Assembly: GCA_011037195.1 (NCBI GenBank)
Contig: JAAEAF010014739.1
Span: 186,001-250,000, forward strand
DNA: 64,000 bases
Direction: 5' to 3'
Source: Triatoma infestans
Taxonomy: Eukaryota; Arthropoda; Insecta; Hemiptera; Reduviidae
The notes beneath the pieces are model-generated. The model was given only the letters and a program-made list of their open reading frames with translations, was not told the origin of the DNA and searched no databases. Position 1 is the first letter of the stretch, and each line of letters opens with the position of its first letter. The translations under genes were made by a program, and so were the position numbers. Below, in pieces: positions 1 through 9,518 of the stretch.

Positions 1-49
1 GGCTCAAATCATATATTATACTAAAGTAATAATTTAGAGGAAAGCATAA

Positions 50-480
50 CGCTCTCTATTGTTTTCTCAGAATCCCAAAATGTTTCATCAAATAAAAGTT
101 TGGATAGTATGTTTAGATAGTACACGAAATTTTTAAGAAAATCGTTGAAGTCATTTTCGAGAAAGTCGCGACAAACTGGAGAAGAAAAAAAAAAAACCAT
201 TCAGCAAATAAGCACACCCGGTTGATGTTATTTGTCCGAAACTTTCTTGTCACATGCCATGGTAGCACTTCAGCGTAATACCAAGTTTTGAGGTTCCTGC
301 GATTTTTCTTCTTAACACACTTTAAGATTTTCTGTTAACTCACATACACGCAAACATACAGACCATTTTTTTTTTTTTTGTTGTACCGATGGGACTTCAA
401 AAAAAAAAAAATTTCGGATGAAAAAATCATTTTCAAAAATTTGGCATTCTCGCAATATTTCCTTCTTACTTGGCATAAGT
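50..480 (-). repeat. R-family interspersed repeat, partial copy
   Basis: Minus-strand copy of the R family. It shows, in order, the ends of the internal unit (AAATGTTTCAT.AAATAAAAG), the AAAATCGTTGAAG / TCGAGAAAGTCGCGA segment, the CCGGTTGATG segment, the CAGACCATT segment and the left-end CGCAATATTTCCTTCTTACT. The same ordered blocks recur in more than 20 other places in this window. No coding capacity is seen. Confidence 0.75.
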
Positions 481-1030
481 TGAAAGCAAATTTTTAGTAA
501 GTGCATAGAAGAGTATTGTCAGTGTAGTTGCAGAAAAGTATTAAGAGGATAATGAAAAATTTCTGATTTAAAGGCCTTATAACCATAGAAAAGCAGTTAA
601 TAAGCTATACTAATCGTTAAAGAGCATTGTAAGGATGATTAATCTATTATTATTCCCATATTGTAACAATAATATCTCTATATAAATAAAGCTAAAATAA
701 ACTTAATTTATGAACACACCTAGCTTAGGTTCCTTAAAAATTTGGAAGGAATACAACGTTTCTGCATAATAATTAATTACATCTAAAGTTAATAAGAATT
801 AATATGAAACCAGAAGATTTCGCTGCATGCAAAGTAAAAATGAGTATATTGAGTTGTGTGTTAAAAATGAGTTGTGTAATATTTTGTATATATGAAGTAC
901 GTATTTTAAACGGCGAGGTTATTATGAGAGCGAATGAGTATGTTAGTATGTCAATGTCAGTTATGATCAAGTGTGTGTATAAATAAGGGTATATGTGTGT
1001 GAGTGGATGTTGTTTGTAAATGTAATGTAT
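480..1030. other. AT-rich unassigned DNA
   Basis: I see no gene or recognisable element here. The sequence is AT-rich and grades into TG-rich DNA before the microsatellite that follows. Confidence 0.5.
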
Positions 1031-1033
1031 AGC

Positions 1034-1034
<1 letters not shown>

Positions 1035-1099
<65 letters not shown>

Positions 1100-1190
1100 G
1101 TGTAGGAGGCCAAGTGGGTCACTGGGTCTCCAGGCCAATGGGTCTGAACCACACTCAAAACACAAGCACACACACACACACACACTACAC
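1035..1190. repeat. (TG)n microsatellite with facing (CA)n block
   Basis: About 75 bp of nearly pure TG/TGTA dinucleotides is followed by about 55 bp of unique sequence and then a shorter (CA)n run near 1167-1187. The two arms are complementary, so the strand could fold into a long hairpin, and alternating purine-pyrimidine can adopt Z-DNA. Open frames across it are low-complexity artefacts. Confidence 0.95.
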
Positions 1191-1670
1191 AATTTTTTCT
1201 TATCTCATACATTATTTTTATACATGTATTTATTTATTTTTTTAAAGTAAATTTTGTGTGTTGTGTATATGTGTCCTCAAATTGATATAATCGCATTTCA
1301 TATTATATCACTATAATAATCAAAGTCATGGTAGGAAGTCTGAATTTGACCTAAATATTGATAATTAGATCGTGGCAAAGAATAAATAAAAACTATTATA
1401 AAATTGTTGAGTACATAAAGTTATTTCTCCTCAAACTGATATTTTTCTTGTCATTAGTATGTTATTAGTGCAATCTTTGCCTTCTCTGAGTTGCCAAATT
1501 TAACTACATAGAACAATGAAGATAATTATTCTTTTGCTGAAGACTTTTCAAAATTAGCTAAGAAAATCCCCTGAGGAAAGGTTCATTACGTTCTCTAAAA
1601 TGATGCTAGAGATTATACTGCTGACAGCGCCTTCTGTTTAACCCCTTAGCATAACTGTTTAAATTAAAAT
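1190..1670. other. AT-rich unassigned DNA
   Basis: I see no gene, element end or RNA structure that I can support in this stretch. Confidence 0.5.
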
Positions 1671-1674
1671 CTAA

Positions 1675-2015
1675 TTTAGGATCCCCCCCCCCCAAACACT
1701 ACTAAAATGAATTTTCCCGAGAAAATGTTTCAAATGAAAGTTATAGGCCTGATATGAGTACACGACTTCAAAGAAATCGTCACCGTTTTCAGAAAAAATC
1801 CCCCCCACCCCAAACTCGGAACGCTTATTTTGTCAAGTTGGTTAACTGATTTTCTTTAAATTTGGAATTCTAACAATTCTTTCAGTGTCCATACACTGTA
1901 CTGAAAGAGCGAGCACTTTAGAGGAAAGTTTAACGCTTTCCCAGAACTGTCTAAAAAATAAGTTTCTTGAAAGAATGTTATAAATAAATGGGGTAGGCAT
2001 TATACATATATTCCG
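1675..2015 (-). repeat. R-family repeat, partial copy
   Basis: Two adjoining minus-strand R blocks are visible: TTTTCCCGAGAAAATGTTTCAAAT with the following GAAATCGTCACCGTTTTC, then GGTTAACTGATTTTCTTTAAA with the GGAATTCTAACAAT segment and a second AAGTTTCTTG block. Two C-runs interrupt it. Confidence 0.7.
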
Positions 2016-2635
2016 TTCTGAATGAGAGAAAGAGAGAGAGGCCATGGTAGTGAAATGTGATTGATATGAATGTTGGATGTGTAGTAGCCTGTGACGTGAG
2101 CGGTTTTGTAAAGGGCTTGTGTGTATGTATGTATGTATTAAGTTAGAGAAATATTAGAAATTAGCAAGAGATCACCACTGTTTTTGAAATAAATATTTTA
2201 TTCTCTAAATGGATTTAATATTTTAGAACATCACAATAATATGCTTATAATAAATATGAAATCAATTATAGAGCTAGATTATATGCTAAAACTTATAACT
2301 GGCACTCAAGTTAAGAGAGGAGAGTTAAGAGAAGAGTGTTCTGGTTGAAAAAATGCTTCTCATGTTAAACCTGCCTTTTATAGAAGTGGTAAAAGACAAT
2401 AGTGCTGAGTTCTGCGACCTCTCCTGAAACGGTGTGCCTTACCTGAATAATCCCTAACAGTTAATTTTACTGCACTAATTACTACCCTTTATTTGAAGTT
2501 AAATTCACTATTTATTTCCAAAATTATTTCAGCTTTTTCCACTACAGTAGAAACATTTTTTTTCTTACTCAGAGAACTTCAAACCTTGCATTCCTGGTGA
2601 AAACTCAGCTTCGAAAATTTCTGATACGATCACGA
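2015..2635. other. unassigned non-coding DNA
   Basis: It contains a short AG-rich run at about 2024-2040 and a (GTAT)n run near 2120-2140. No gene or element is recognised. Confidence 0.5.
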
Positions 2636-2812
2636 TTTGATACACTCACTTTTGCACTTTGCACGTTTATATTATTACACTGTTTTGATAAAAACATCTT
2701 GATGATGGGTGAAGGCCCGAAACCGGTCCGTGACCACACAAAGAAGTAGGCTATCACGGAAAATATCTTTGACGCTTTCCAGTTCTGCGAAACCAACTAC
2801 AACACCTATTGT
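2636..2812 (+). repeat. hammerhead-motif module, copy 1 (degenerate)
   Basis: This block aligns with 44948-45125. Shared segments are TTACACTGTT, ACATC.TGATGAT, GCCCGAAACCGGTC, AGGCTATCACGGAAAAT and TGC.GAAACCAACTAC. The 2696-2734 part has the order of a hammerhead core: (U)UGAUGA, stem II GGGU/GCCC, GAAA, ACCGGU, C. The first core base is U instead of C, so self-cleavage is unlikely in this copy. Such modules are known in Penelope-like retroelements and retrozymes; I assign no specific element. Confidence 0.5.
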
Positions 2813-2924
2813 CATATCACCTATTGTAAAACCAAGTTTCAGCTTTCTGCGCTTTCTTTTTGCTATACGCTTATTTGTATTTTTGCGCTTATATGTATGC
2901 TATACATATACACAAACACACACA

Positions 2925-3030
2925 CCACTTTCTGAAAACCACTTTTTCAAACTCAGGGCACCTCAAAATATACATGTATTTCCGTAGAATACTTAATTTC
3001 GAAAATTGGGCACGATAACAAAACTTGATT
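2925..3030 (-). repeat. R-family repeat, left-end fragment
   Basis: The blocks GAAAACCACTTTTTCAAACTCAGGGCACCT, ATACATGTATTTCCG and TTTCGAAAATTGGGCACGAT match the left 100 bp of R on the minus strand. Confidence 0.65.
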
Positions 3031-3039
3031 TATTCAATA

Positions 3040-3238
3040 TAATTGGGGTTCGAGCCCAGCTGTGCTGCCCTTAAATTTTGTCTCCCTAGGAGCCTCCACA
3101 GCTCACTGTCCGGTGATGGACATTGTTGTCTGTAAAGAGAGAACACTGTCCGGAGGCCGGCACTGCTCTGACAAGGCTCCGGGCGCCAATGGCCATAGAT
3201 ACTGACCCGCCTTAAATTAAAAATAAATAATAATAATT
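3040..3238 (+). mobile_element. SINE2, tRNA-derived, 5'-truncated copy
   Basis: It begins at the B box (GGGTTCGAGCCC) of a tRNA-like head. It continues through the family body (GGAGCCTCCACAGCTCACTG, GAGAACACTGTCC, GGCTCCGGGCGCCAATG) to an A-rich tail with AAATAAATAATAATAAT. The body matches the full-length copy at 57708-57947. The A-box half of the head is missing. Confidence 0.85.
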
Positions 3239-3240
3239 AT

Positions 3241-3275
3241 AATTTTTTGTTTATTTGTTGCAGGTACGTATATTG
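3241..3275 (+). promoter_or_regulatory. candidate recursive splice (ratchet) site
   Basis: A T-rich tract (AATTTTTTGTTTATTTGTTG) runs directly into CAG|GTACGT, so a 3' splice site is followed without spacing by a good 5' splice site (cut after 3263). This zero-length-exon layout is the hallmark of recursive splicing in long insect introns. No flanking exon is visible nearby, so this is a motif call only. Confidence 0.3.
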
Positions 3276-4030
3276 TTTTTTGTACAAAAATTGGAAATTT
3301 TGCTGGCTATTAAGGTATGTAGTAGTGTTTTATTATTAATCTAAAAACTATTATTTCGTACTGTCCTAATATTATGCTAGCGACATGACGGTCCCCCTGA
3401 CCTTCCCACTTGAAGTATAAATTTTTTTTAAATATGAAGTTTTTTTGAAGTGCCAAATATTTATTTGAGGGGGAGGACGCCTTTGTTTACTTGCTCGATT
3501 GTTATTTATAACTGTATATTCACTCAGCTTATCCCCTACTGTAGCCATTGCACATTTATTTTGCCGTCGATCACTCTGAAGGAAAGAGAGCCCATTTTTG
3601 TTACTTGCATAGGATAAGGAAAATCTCTTTATCCTCGTTACAACACAACCACATTCAAGGTACATTTTGGTAACATATACCTCAAACTGCCCTTCCAAGA
3701 TCCATGTTTGAAGAAACGTGCACCTGATCCGCACTTGAATTGGGCTCATTGCTATGATATCAAAAATATTTAAAAACCGGGGTAGGCTTAGCCTAATCTA
3801 GCCAAAATGTAAGGTATTATAAACTTATCCAGTTATCCATATATAAAATATCTTTAGATATGCTTAACTGCCAAGAAATAATATATCTTTCACGATTAAT
3901 GGAGCCTTTAAAATGATTTTAATTATGGCTATAAAGGCTGTTAAATCAGCAGTTTTTTTATTATACTTTAATATTTTCTGTGCACATCTAAATGTATGCA
4001 TTCATCTCATTTTTACTTTCTCATAGATCT
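3275..4030. other. unassigned AT-rich DNA
   Basis: An open minus-strand frame of 125 codons (3749-3372) has no family resemblance I recognise and no gene-like context. A weak R-like segment may be present at the right edge (TTTTTACTTTCTC, about 4010-4023). Confidence 0.4.
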
Positions 4031-4037
4031 AGTAGTC

Positions 4038-4299
4038 CTCAAGCGTTGTTCTAGTGGCTAGCGCACTCGCCTTTGTTGCAAGAATTCAGGTTTCGATATT
4101 CGTGTGGCCTAACAGTTGGTGTTGACCCAGCATTTTAAAAAATAGTGGGAAGCTACAGTTGGTAGCACCTAAATAGTGAAGGCTAGAACTAGAATGTCGA
4201 GGGAACTGCATCATGTTGTACCACACGTCCCCCCAATGTATCACCTTCTGGCAAGCCTTAGTCCTTTATGGACACTTGCGCTATAGTTTTTTTTTTTTT
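4038..4299 (+). mobile_element. SINE1, tRNA-derived, complete copy
   Basis: The head carries an A box (TTGTTCTAGTGGCTAGCGCA) and a decayed B box (AGGTTTCGAT) in tRNA spacing, resembling a Glu/Asp-type tRNA. A body (GTGGGAAGCTACAGTTGGTAGC) and a tail block (CACCTTCTGGCAAGCC) follow, ending in a T-run. Length is about 262 bp. The 9367-13279 copy matches end to end once its LINE insertion is removed. It sits at the left end of an R copy. No clear target-site duplication was found. Confidence 0.85.
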
Positions 4300-5035
4300 A
4301 AACCAATAAGAGGAAGCATTGAGATATTCCCTGGAAATACTTATTTTGAGGGCTCCCTGAATACGTAAAATTGTTTTTAGCGAATGGTCTATATATGTGT
4401 TTCTGTAAAACATACTTGGAGCTCGAAGTTGCTATTCTGTTTACTTACTACCACCTTCTCTCACATGAAGGTTTCAGACAAAATCGATCAGTTGCAAAGT
4501 ACGACTTTATTGATTGTTTCTTTTTTCAAATTATCGCGATTGTACGGGGTTTTTGAGAGAACAGTAGCATTATGCTTTCTTTTAATTTACCACTTCAGTA
4601 CAATATATGATTTTACCACCTATGTAGTATTAATATACTTTACAGGCATTGACTGATTTCTAAATTTGAAAAAAAAAACGGTTAACCGGAAATGCGATTT
4701 TACAAAATTAGTGTTAGAATTGTTTTTTGAAAACGGGTACAATGATTTTTCTTTAAACTTAGAATGCTCACTGTGCGGATATAAACCTACCACTTTTATT
4801 TGAAACCAAAAAAAAGTTAATTTTTTGATAGTTTTGCGATATTTGTGGCATTAAAAATTTCATATATATAGGGATTGGTTTTATGTTATTGGCACGCTCT
4901 TCACTTCCCTAGCTGCTTGGATTGTGGTCAAATGAGCTAAATTTGAAGGTTAAAGGAAGTTTGTTATTTTATATGTAATAGTATTAACAAGAGTAAGAGA
5001 AAGTCGTGTGTGAGTGTTTCACACGAGATTTTATC
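4300..5035 (+). repeat. R-family repeat, near-complete copy
   Basis: It starts at the left-end segment (AATAAGAGGAAGCATTG), displaced by the SINE1 next to it. It passes TGTTTTTAGCGAATGGTCT, CGGTTAACCGGAAATGCG and CTACCACTTTTATTTGAAA, and ends at GAGTAAGAGAAAGTCGTGTG with the right-end hairpin GTGTGAGTGTTTCACAC and then GAGATTTT. Confidence 0.8.
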
Positions 5036-6800
5036 TAGTTTATTTTTCAATCTTGTTCAACTGTTTGTAGCCGCACTTCCCCTTCATCCAAATTGCTCTA
5101 CGAACCCGATCAACTTTTAATAAATGAAAAGAATTTAGGAGATCGTTGCTATAATTTCATTTTAGAAACATTAAAATTGAATAATCAAGTAAATTTATTA
5201 ATATTAATATAATTTTAAACAACTCGTAATAACTCGTATGGACGTACCGGATGATGAGTTTCGGCTAGATATCACCCTCCTAATACTGTTCTTTCATAAC
5301 ACCACTATATTTACGTGAAATGGGCACATTGATATTACTATATTAACTCGTAATTTTTGCTATACCTATCATATTTAACGTTTTCACAAATATTGCTCTT
5401 TTATAAGAATTGAGGAAAGTAATAGTATATTAGAATGATATATTTGTCTTAGAGAAAAACTAGTCGTCATAGCTTTTCCAGAAGTAGCTTCTTTCTGAAA
5501 TAATTAAATCATTCCAATAAAAATAAAAAAATCGGCATACTACTCCCCCTTTTAACTTTGTTATATTTCACTTTCATTTTTGATAAATTATACCCAAATT
5601 TTAGAAAACTTAGAAAAAAATAAATAAATTAATAAATAAAAATCCAATAGGAGCGAACGCATTATAAAATTTCGACTTGCTGTTTATTATTGTTCTAAAA
5701 CTTGTTCACCAGAAATAGCCGTGTGCTGCATCATTCTGTTTTTAATTTGATGTTATTTAGATTTTAGTACACCAATGGCGCTCAAAGTTGTTATATTGGC
5801 TGGGTAGCGGGGTGGTCATGACGAGGAGGGGTGAGGAGGTTTGCAGCACATATCCCTGACCTACTTCCTTTGTATTTATCTATCTTTTTCTTTTTATATA
5901 TATCTGTTTTTGCCTATATTTATGTTTAATGTATGTGTGTTTGTTGTAGTAATTTTTTGCGCGCATGTTTTTTGAATGTTTATTCAGTGATTCGTCATCC
6001 TTTTTTTACCCATTGCAGATTTATTTTATCATTGTTTTACTTATATATTTATTACTGTTTATCTAGAGAATGTAATTAAAAACATAAAAATAATAAAAAA
6101 CTGCAGCAAAGATGAATTTAGGGGAAAATATCATATCATTCTGGTAAAGTTAGAATACTTTGTTAAAGATAATTTTGGCAACTCCATCGAATTGTAAAAT
6201 GTACTACACAAAAATGAGAGAACTTGATTTAATAAATTACAGCCCTCCATCTATCTATCCCTGTTTTTGTGCCAATAATCCCCATTTCCACCTTTCCAAG
6301 GGCGGCCAACTCATCTGCGCCGGATCTCCCAACCATCTCAGCTTCGGTGGCTTCTTTTCTCCCGGATGTCCATAAAGTGCTAAAATTGGCCTACTTTCTT
6401 CTCCATGAGGAAGTATTGTGAGAGAAATACAGATAATAGTGGCTTGTCGATTTAGATTTGATCCTAAGATGGTTGGGTATGCAGAAGGAATGTGGTTGTA
6501 AAGCCTAAACTCAAATACAGCCTAGAAGTGATTTTCTTACTTGTCTTCTGTGAATGTTGTCTTCTGTAAAGTGAAGAATGTGGCCGCATGAATGACTTTG
6601 TGAGTAGTGAACTAGAGTTTGTTCTCTGTTTCCGCTATACCCAATCCAACTACCTCTACACTTCTAATATGAACTGTTGGGAATGTGTTATTAGTTGTTG
6701 TTAGAATGGAGTATCAGCAGGGGCACCAACATCCTTCCAGAACTGGGCAATGTACTTTCTCCTAAAGGAAGATCTTATCATTCTAATTTCTTTACTAGTT
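5035..6800. other. unassigned AT-rich DNA
   Basis: I see no coding exon or element with definable ends. A GC-richer patch at 6240-6480 has no recognised match. A G-rich patch at 5800-5850 (GGGTAGCGGGGTGGTC) is isolated. Confidence 0.4.
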
Positions 6801-7330
6801 TCTTTTTACTTTCCGTTACTCCTAGTGAGATGAAGTATTGTGATCCAATTTTAACTTGGGGATATTGAATTTTCAACAGGAAATACATATATAAAATCCC
6901 TGATTACGAAAAGAATGTTTTTAGCAATTACAATATCCCCCCCCCAAAAAAAAATTACAGGAAGTTGGTATTACCCATTTAGATTATCACCGTCACATTG
7001 ACACGAAGATTTCGAGCAAAATCCATCAACCGGAAGTGAACTCTAGTGAATGTTGCGCTTTTCACGAAAATGGCTCCATCGATTGTCTTTAAAACTACAC
7101 AAATCAATTTTATTTGCAACATATTCCCGAGAAAATTTTTTTTGGGGGGGAATTCTAGGGTGGGGGAACAACACTTTTTAGCTTTCTTCTAAAGTATCAC
7201 TTAAAGACACATGTATGTGTCTTGCCAACTAGGTAATATTAATAATATAGCATTATAATTATTGCAAATTTGAGGCTAATCGGTTAACTGGACTGGACAT
7301 CGACTTTTCAGAACACGTTTTTCACATTTT
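6800..7330 (+). repeat. R-family repeat, partial copy
   Basis: The left end TTTTTACTTTCCGTTACTCC with TAGTGAGATGAAGTATTGTGAT is intact. GACACGAAGATTTCG, CATCAACCGGAAGTG and ACGAAAATGGCTCCATCGAT follow, then a G-run block. The right end with the hairpin is missing. Confidence 0.8.
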
Positions 7331-7900
7331 TTTTTTTTAATTTCTCAAAAATAAGTAACAAACTTGAAGGATGAGGAAACACTTGGTAAGGAATGATGGG
7401 ATTTGTTGCTGCGGATAAGGATGGCTGAACCTCCATAGGCACGGATGATCACTTCTGAATGAATATATATAGTCAGGAATGTGCAGAAGGAACGTGTTAT
7501 GAAGTGTACTCCTGTAAAATTGCCTGCATTATTACTTCAGTTATATTTGTCAGTTTGCGACAATAACTCTTTTTTGAAAATTGAGGAATGATTTTGTTGA
7601 AAAAGGTGGTAATTCATTTCATACACTATAATTTTCTCTAAGAATACTGGTTTTAAACATTCGTGCAAAAGTAGGAAAAAACCTTAATTTTCACCTCTAA
7701 CTCGACAATAAATACGTTTCCGGACATTGGACAAAGGACATTTCTTTTTTATTTTGATCCAAGAAATTGATCCATGTAATTATGCTGTTTAATCCAAGGT
7801 CACTTCGGTATTAAATTATATTTTATTATAGTTACTAATCACCTCCCCCTTACGTGACACAGATCTGAGGATTGAATGTAAAGCCTACCTGAAAAAAATA
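7330..7900. other. unassigned DNA
   Basis: Nothing is recognised apart from scattered AT-rich sequence. Confidence 0.4.
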
Positions 7901-7904
7901 GTTT

Positions 7905-8331
7905 TTGTTATTTCTCTTACTTCTGTAGGAGGGAATCTTGCTGTTCGATATCGAATTTTTACCTGAAATACATGTTCTCAGATCTCTTAAGTCCAAAAAA
8001 AAAAAAAAAAATGGATTTTTAGAAATGGTATTGTCAGCATAATTCAAAAATTGAAAATCTTAGAAAATTAAAACATGATATTTAATTTAAGTGCTGTCTG
8101 GTTATATTACAATAAGGTTTTGATCAAAATCAGTCAACCACAGGTACCACTTTACATAATGAATTTTTCAATTATTTGCATTTTTCTTCAAAAAAAAGGT
8201 TCCAACGATTCTCTTTAAACTTCTTCGTATACAACAAACACACGTAGAAATCTATACGACTTCTATTTATACCTTTCTCTGGGGAAATACATTTAAGAGT
8301 GGTTCTGGGGTTGGGGTCGGTTTACCCCCCA
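7905..8331 (+). repeat. R-family repeat, copy interrupted by LINE-A
   Basis: TTATTTCTCTTACTTCTGTAGG, TTTTACCTGAAATACATGTTCTC and GGTTCCAACGATTCTCTTTAAACTTC follow R order. The copy is cut by the LINE-A 3' fragment at 8332. Sequence after the fragment (8461-8500, CTGCAGTAAGAGAAG) resembles the R right end, so the LINE probably landed inside R. Confidence 0.7.
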
Positions 8332-8447
8332 AGTCTGGATTTTTGTTCTAGACCCGGTTAATTGTTGTTTTTTTGGGGGGTATTGGGGCTTTGGATAGCG
8401 TATGGTTTGGTCCATATATGAATAATAGTAATAATAATAATAATATT
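8332..8447 (+). mobile_element. LINE-A 3' end fragment
   Basis: About 115 bp matches the last coding bases and 3' UTR of LINE-A. It has GTCTGGATTTTTGTTCTAGA, then GGGGCTTTGGATAGCGTATGG and an (AATAAT)n tail. The same junction occurs at 13115-13172 and, on the minus strand, at 25546-25680. It is a severely 5'-truncated insertion, typical of target-primed reverse transcription. Confidence 0.85.
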
Positions 8448-8639
8448 TAATAAAAAGAGTTTGTTAATTATAACTATGTAATCTGCAGTAAGAGAAGATA
8501 TGTAGCTTTTTCACACTTTTTTTTAGATACTTTTATTTAGATTGAAGTATTATGATAAAACAAGATATATAATTTTATTTTTTAAAATTTTTATAAAAAT
8601 TAGACAGATATAAAAATAACCTTGAAGCTATGTAAAATC

Positions 8640-8720
8640 TTTTATATTAATTAATATAATTAAAAATCTGGAGTGAAACACTTAAATGACTTGCTTATAC
8701 TGCAATTTACATAGTTTTGA
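8640..8720 (-). repeat. R-family right-end fragment
   Basis: AAAAATCTGGAGTGAAACACTTA followed by ACTGCAATTTACATAG is the minus-strand right terminus of R. One arm of the terminal hairpin is decayed. Confidence 0.6.
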
Positions 8721-8786
8721 TTTATGATTTATTATTATTTTTTAGTTATACGGGTTTTACCTAATTACAAATTTCAATAATTGAAA

Positions 8787-8789
<3 letters not shown>

Positions 8790-8822
<33 letters not shown>

Positions 8823-8860
8823 CCGAAATATATTATAGTAGTTGTTTGGAGGGGGGGGGG
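8790..8860. repeat. (TA)n run and G-run
   Basis: A TA dinucleotide run lies at about 8792-8819, and a run of ten G lies near 8851-8861. Both are low-complexity DNA. Confidence 0.9.
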
Positions 8861-9295
8861 TGTAGACAGAAGTGAAACTTAGATTGAGATATAGTTTGGC
8901 TTAATGAACACTGTTTATATTGTATGAGAATATGAGCACTGCAAATTCTACTTTACAATGTGTAGTTTAGAGATGAGTTGGTAACGGGAGAAGAGAGTGA
9001 CAGGCTGATGGCATGGTGTGAGAACGATGGTCGTTGAATGTTGAAGGTTGTTCGTTGACTGAGAGAGAACCTTTAAGCGAAAATCCACTTCTCCTCTTCT
9101 CCTTGACTGCTTCCTTCAGTATCGTCAGATGCGGTCCTTAGATTGCCCCCTGTATTAGTTTGAAGTAGGGAGTTCATGTCATGCCTCATGTGATCGAACA
9201 GCTTGTGGATGTGTCTCCTAATTTGTGCATGTTCAAAGTACGTTATGGCAATGTGACAAATAAAAAATATGTGTAGCCATCCACTACTATTTTTT
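8860..9295. other. unassigned DNA
   Basis: Mixed-composition sequence without a recognised gene or element. Confidence 0.4.
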
Positions 9296-9366
9296 TAAAG
9301 TCGTAATTTCGGTAAACCGATTTTCATCATACTTGGAATTTTGGCCTAACATTAAATTCTTATTGT
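9296..9366 (-). repeat. R-family repeat, right part of a split copy
   Basis: The GTAAACCGATTTTCATCATA and ACTTGGAATTTTGGCCTAAC segments match the R internal unit on the minus strand. The copy continues at 13280 after the SINE1/LINE-A insertion. Its last 16 bases (9351-9366) are duplicated at 13280-13295 with two mismatches. Confidence 0.8.
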
Positions 9367-9518
9367 CTTCACGCGTTGGTCTAGTGGCTAGCGCACTCGC
9401 CTTTCGTGCGAGAATTCAGGGTTCGATTCAGGGCAAAAGTCGGTGTTAACCCATCATCGTGATAAAAAGTGGGAAGCTACAATGAGTAGCGCCCTAGGTA
9501 GCGAAGGCCGGACTAAAC
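9367..9518 (+). mobile_element. SINE1, 5' part of a copy split by LINE-A
   Basis: The tRNA-like head has an intact A box (TTGGTCTAGTGGCTAGCGCA) and B box (GGGTTCGATTC) about 35 bp apart. The body GTGGGAAGCTACAATGAGTAGC follows. It stops at TAAAC (9514-9518), where LINE-A begins. The other part is at 13173-13279. Both parts together give about 254 bp, the same size as the SINE1 at 4038-4299. Confidence 0.9.

Noticed and set aside
773..1250. Open frames rich in Cys-Val and Thr-His over the dinucleotide repeat
   Set aside because: They are translations of (TG)n and (CA)n and have no coding signal.
3372..3749. 125-codon minus-strand frame
   Set aside because: No family resemblance, no splice or start context and no repeat link; a length that can arise by chance in 64 kb.
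9374..9432. A functional tRNA gene
   Set aside because: A and B boxes are present, but the acceptor stem does not close and the sequence continues into a SINE body; the same holds for 57711-57775.
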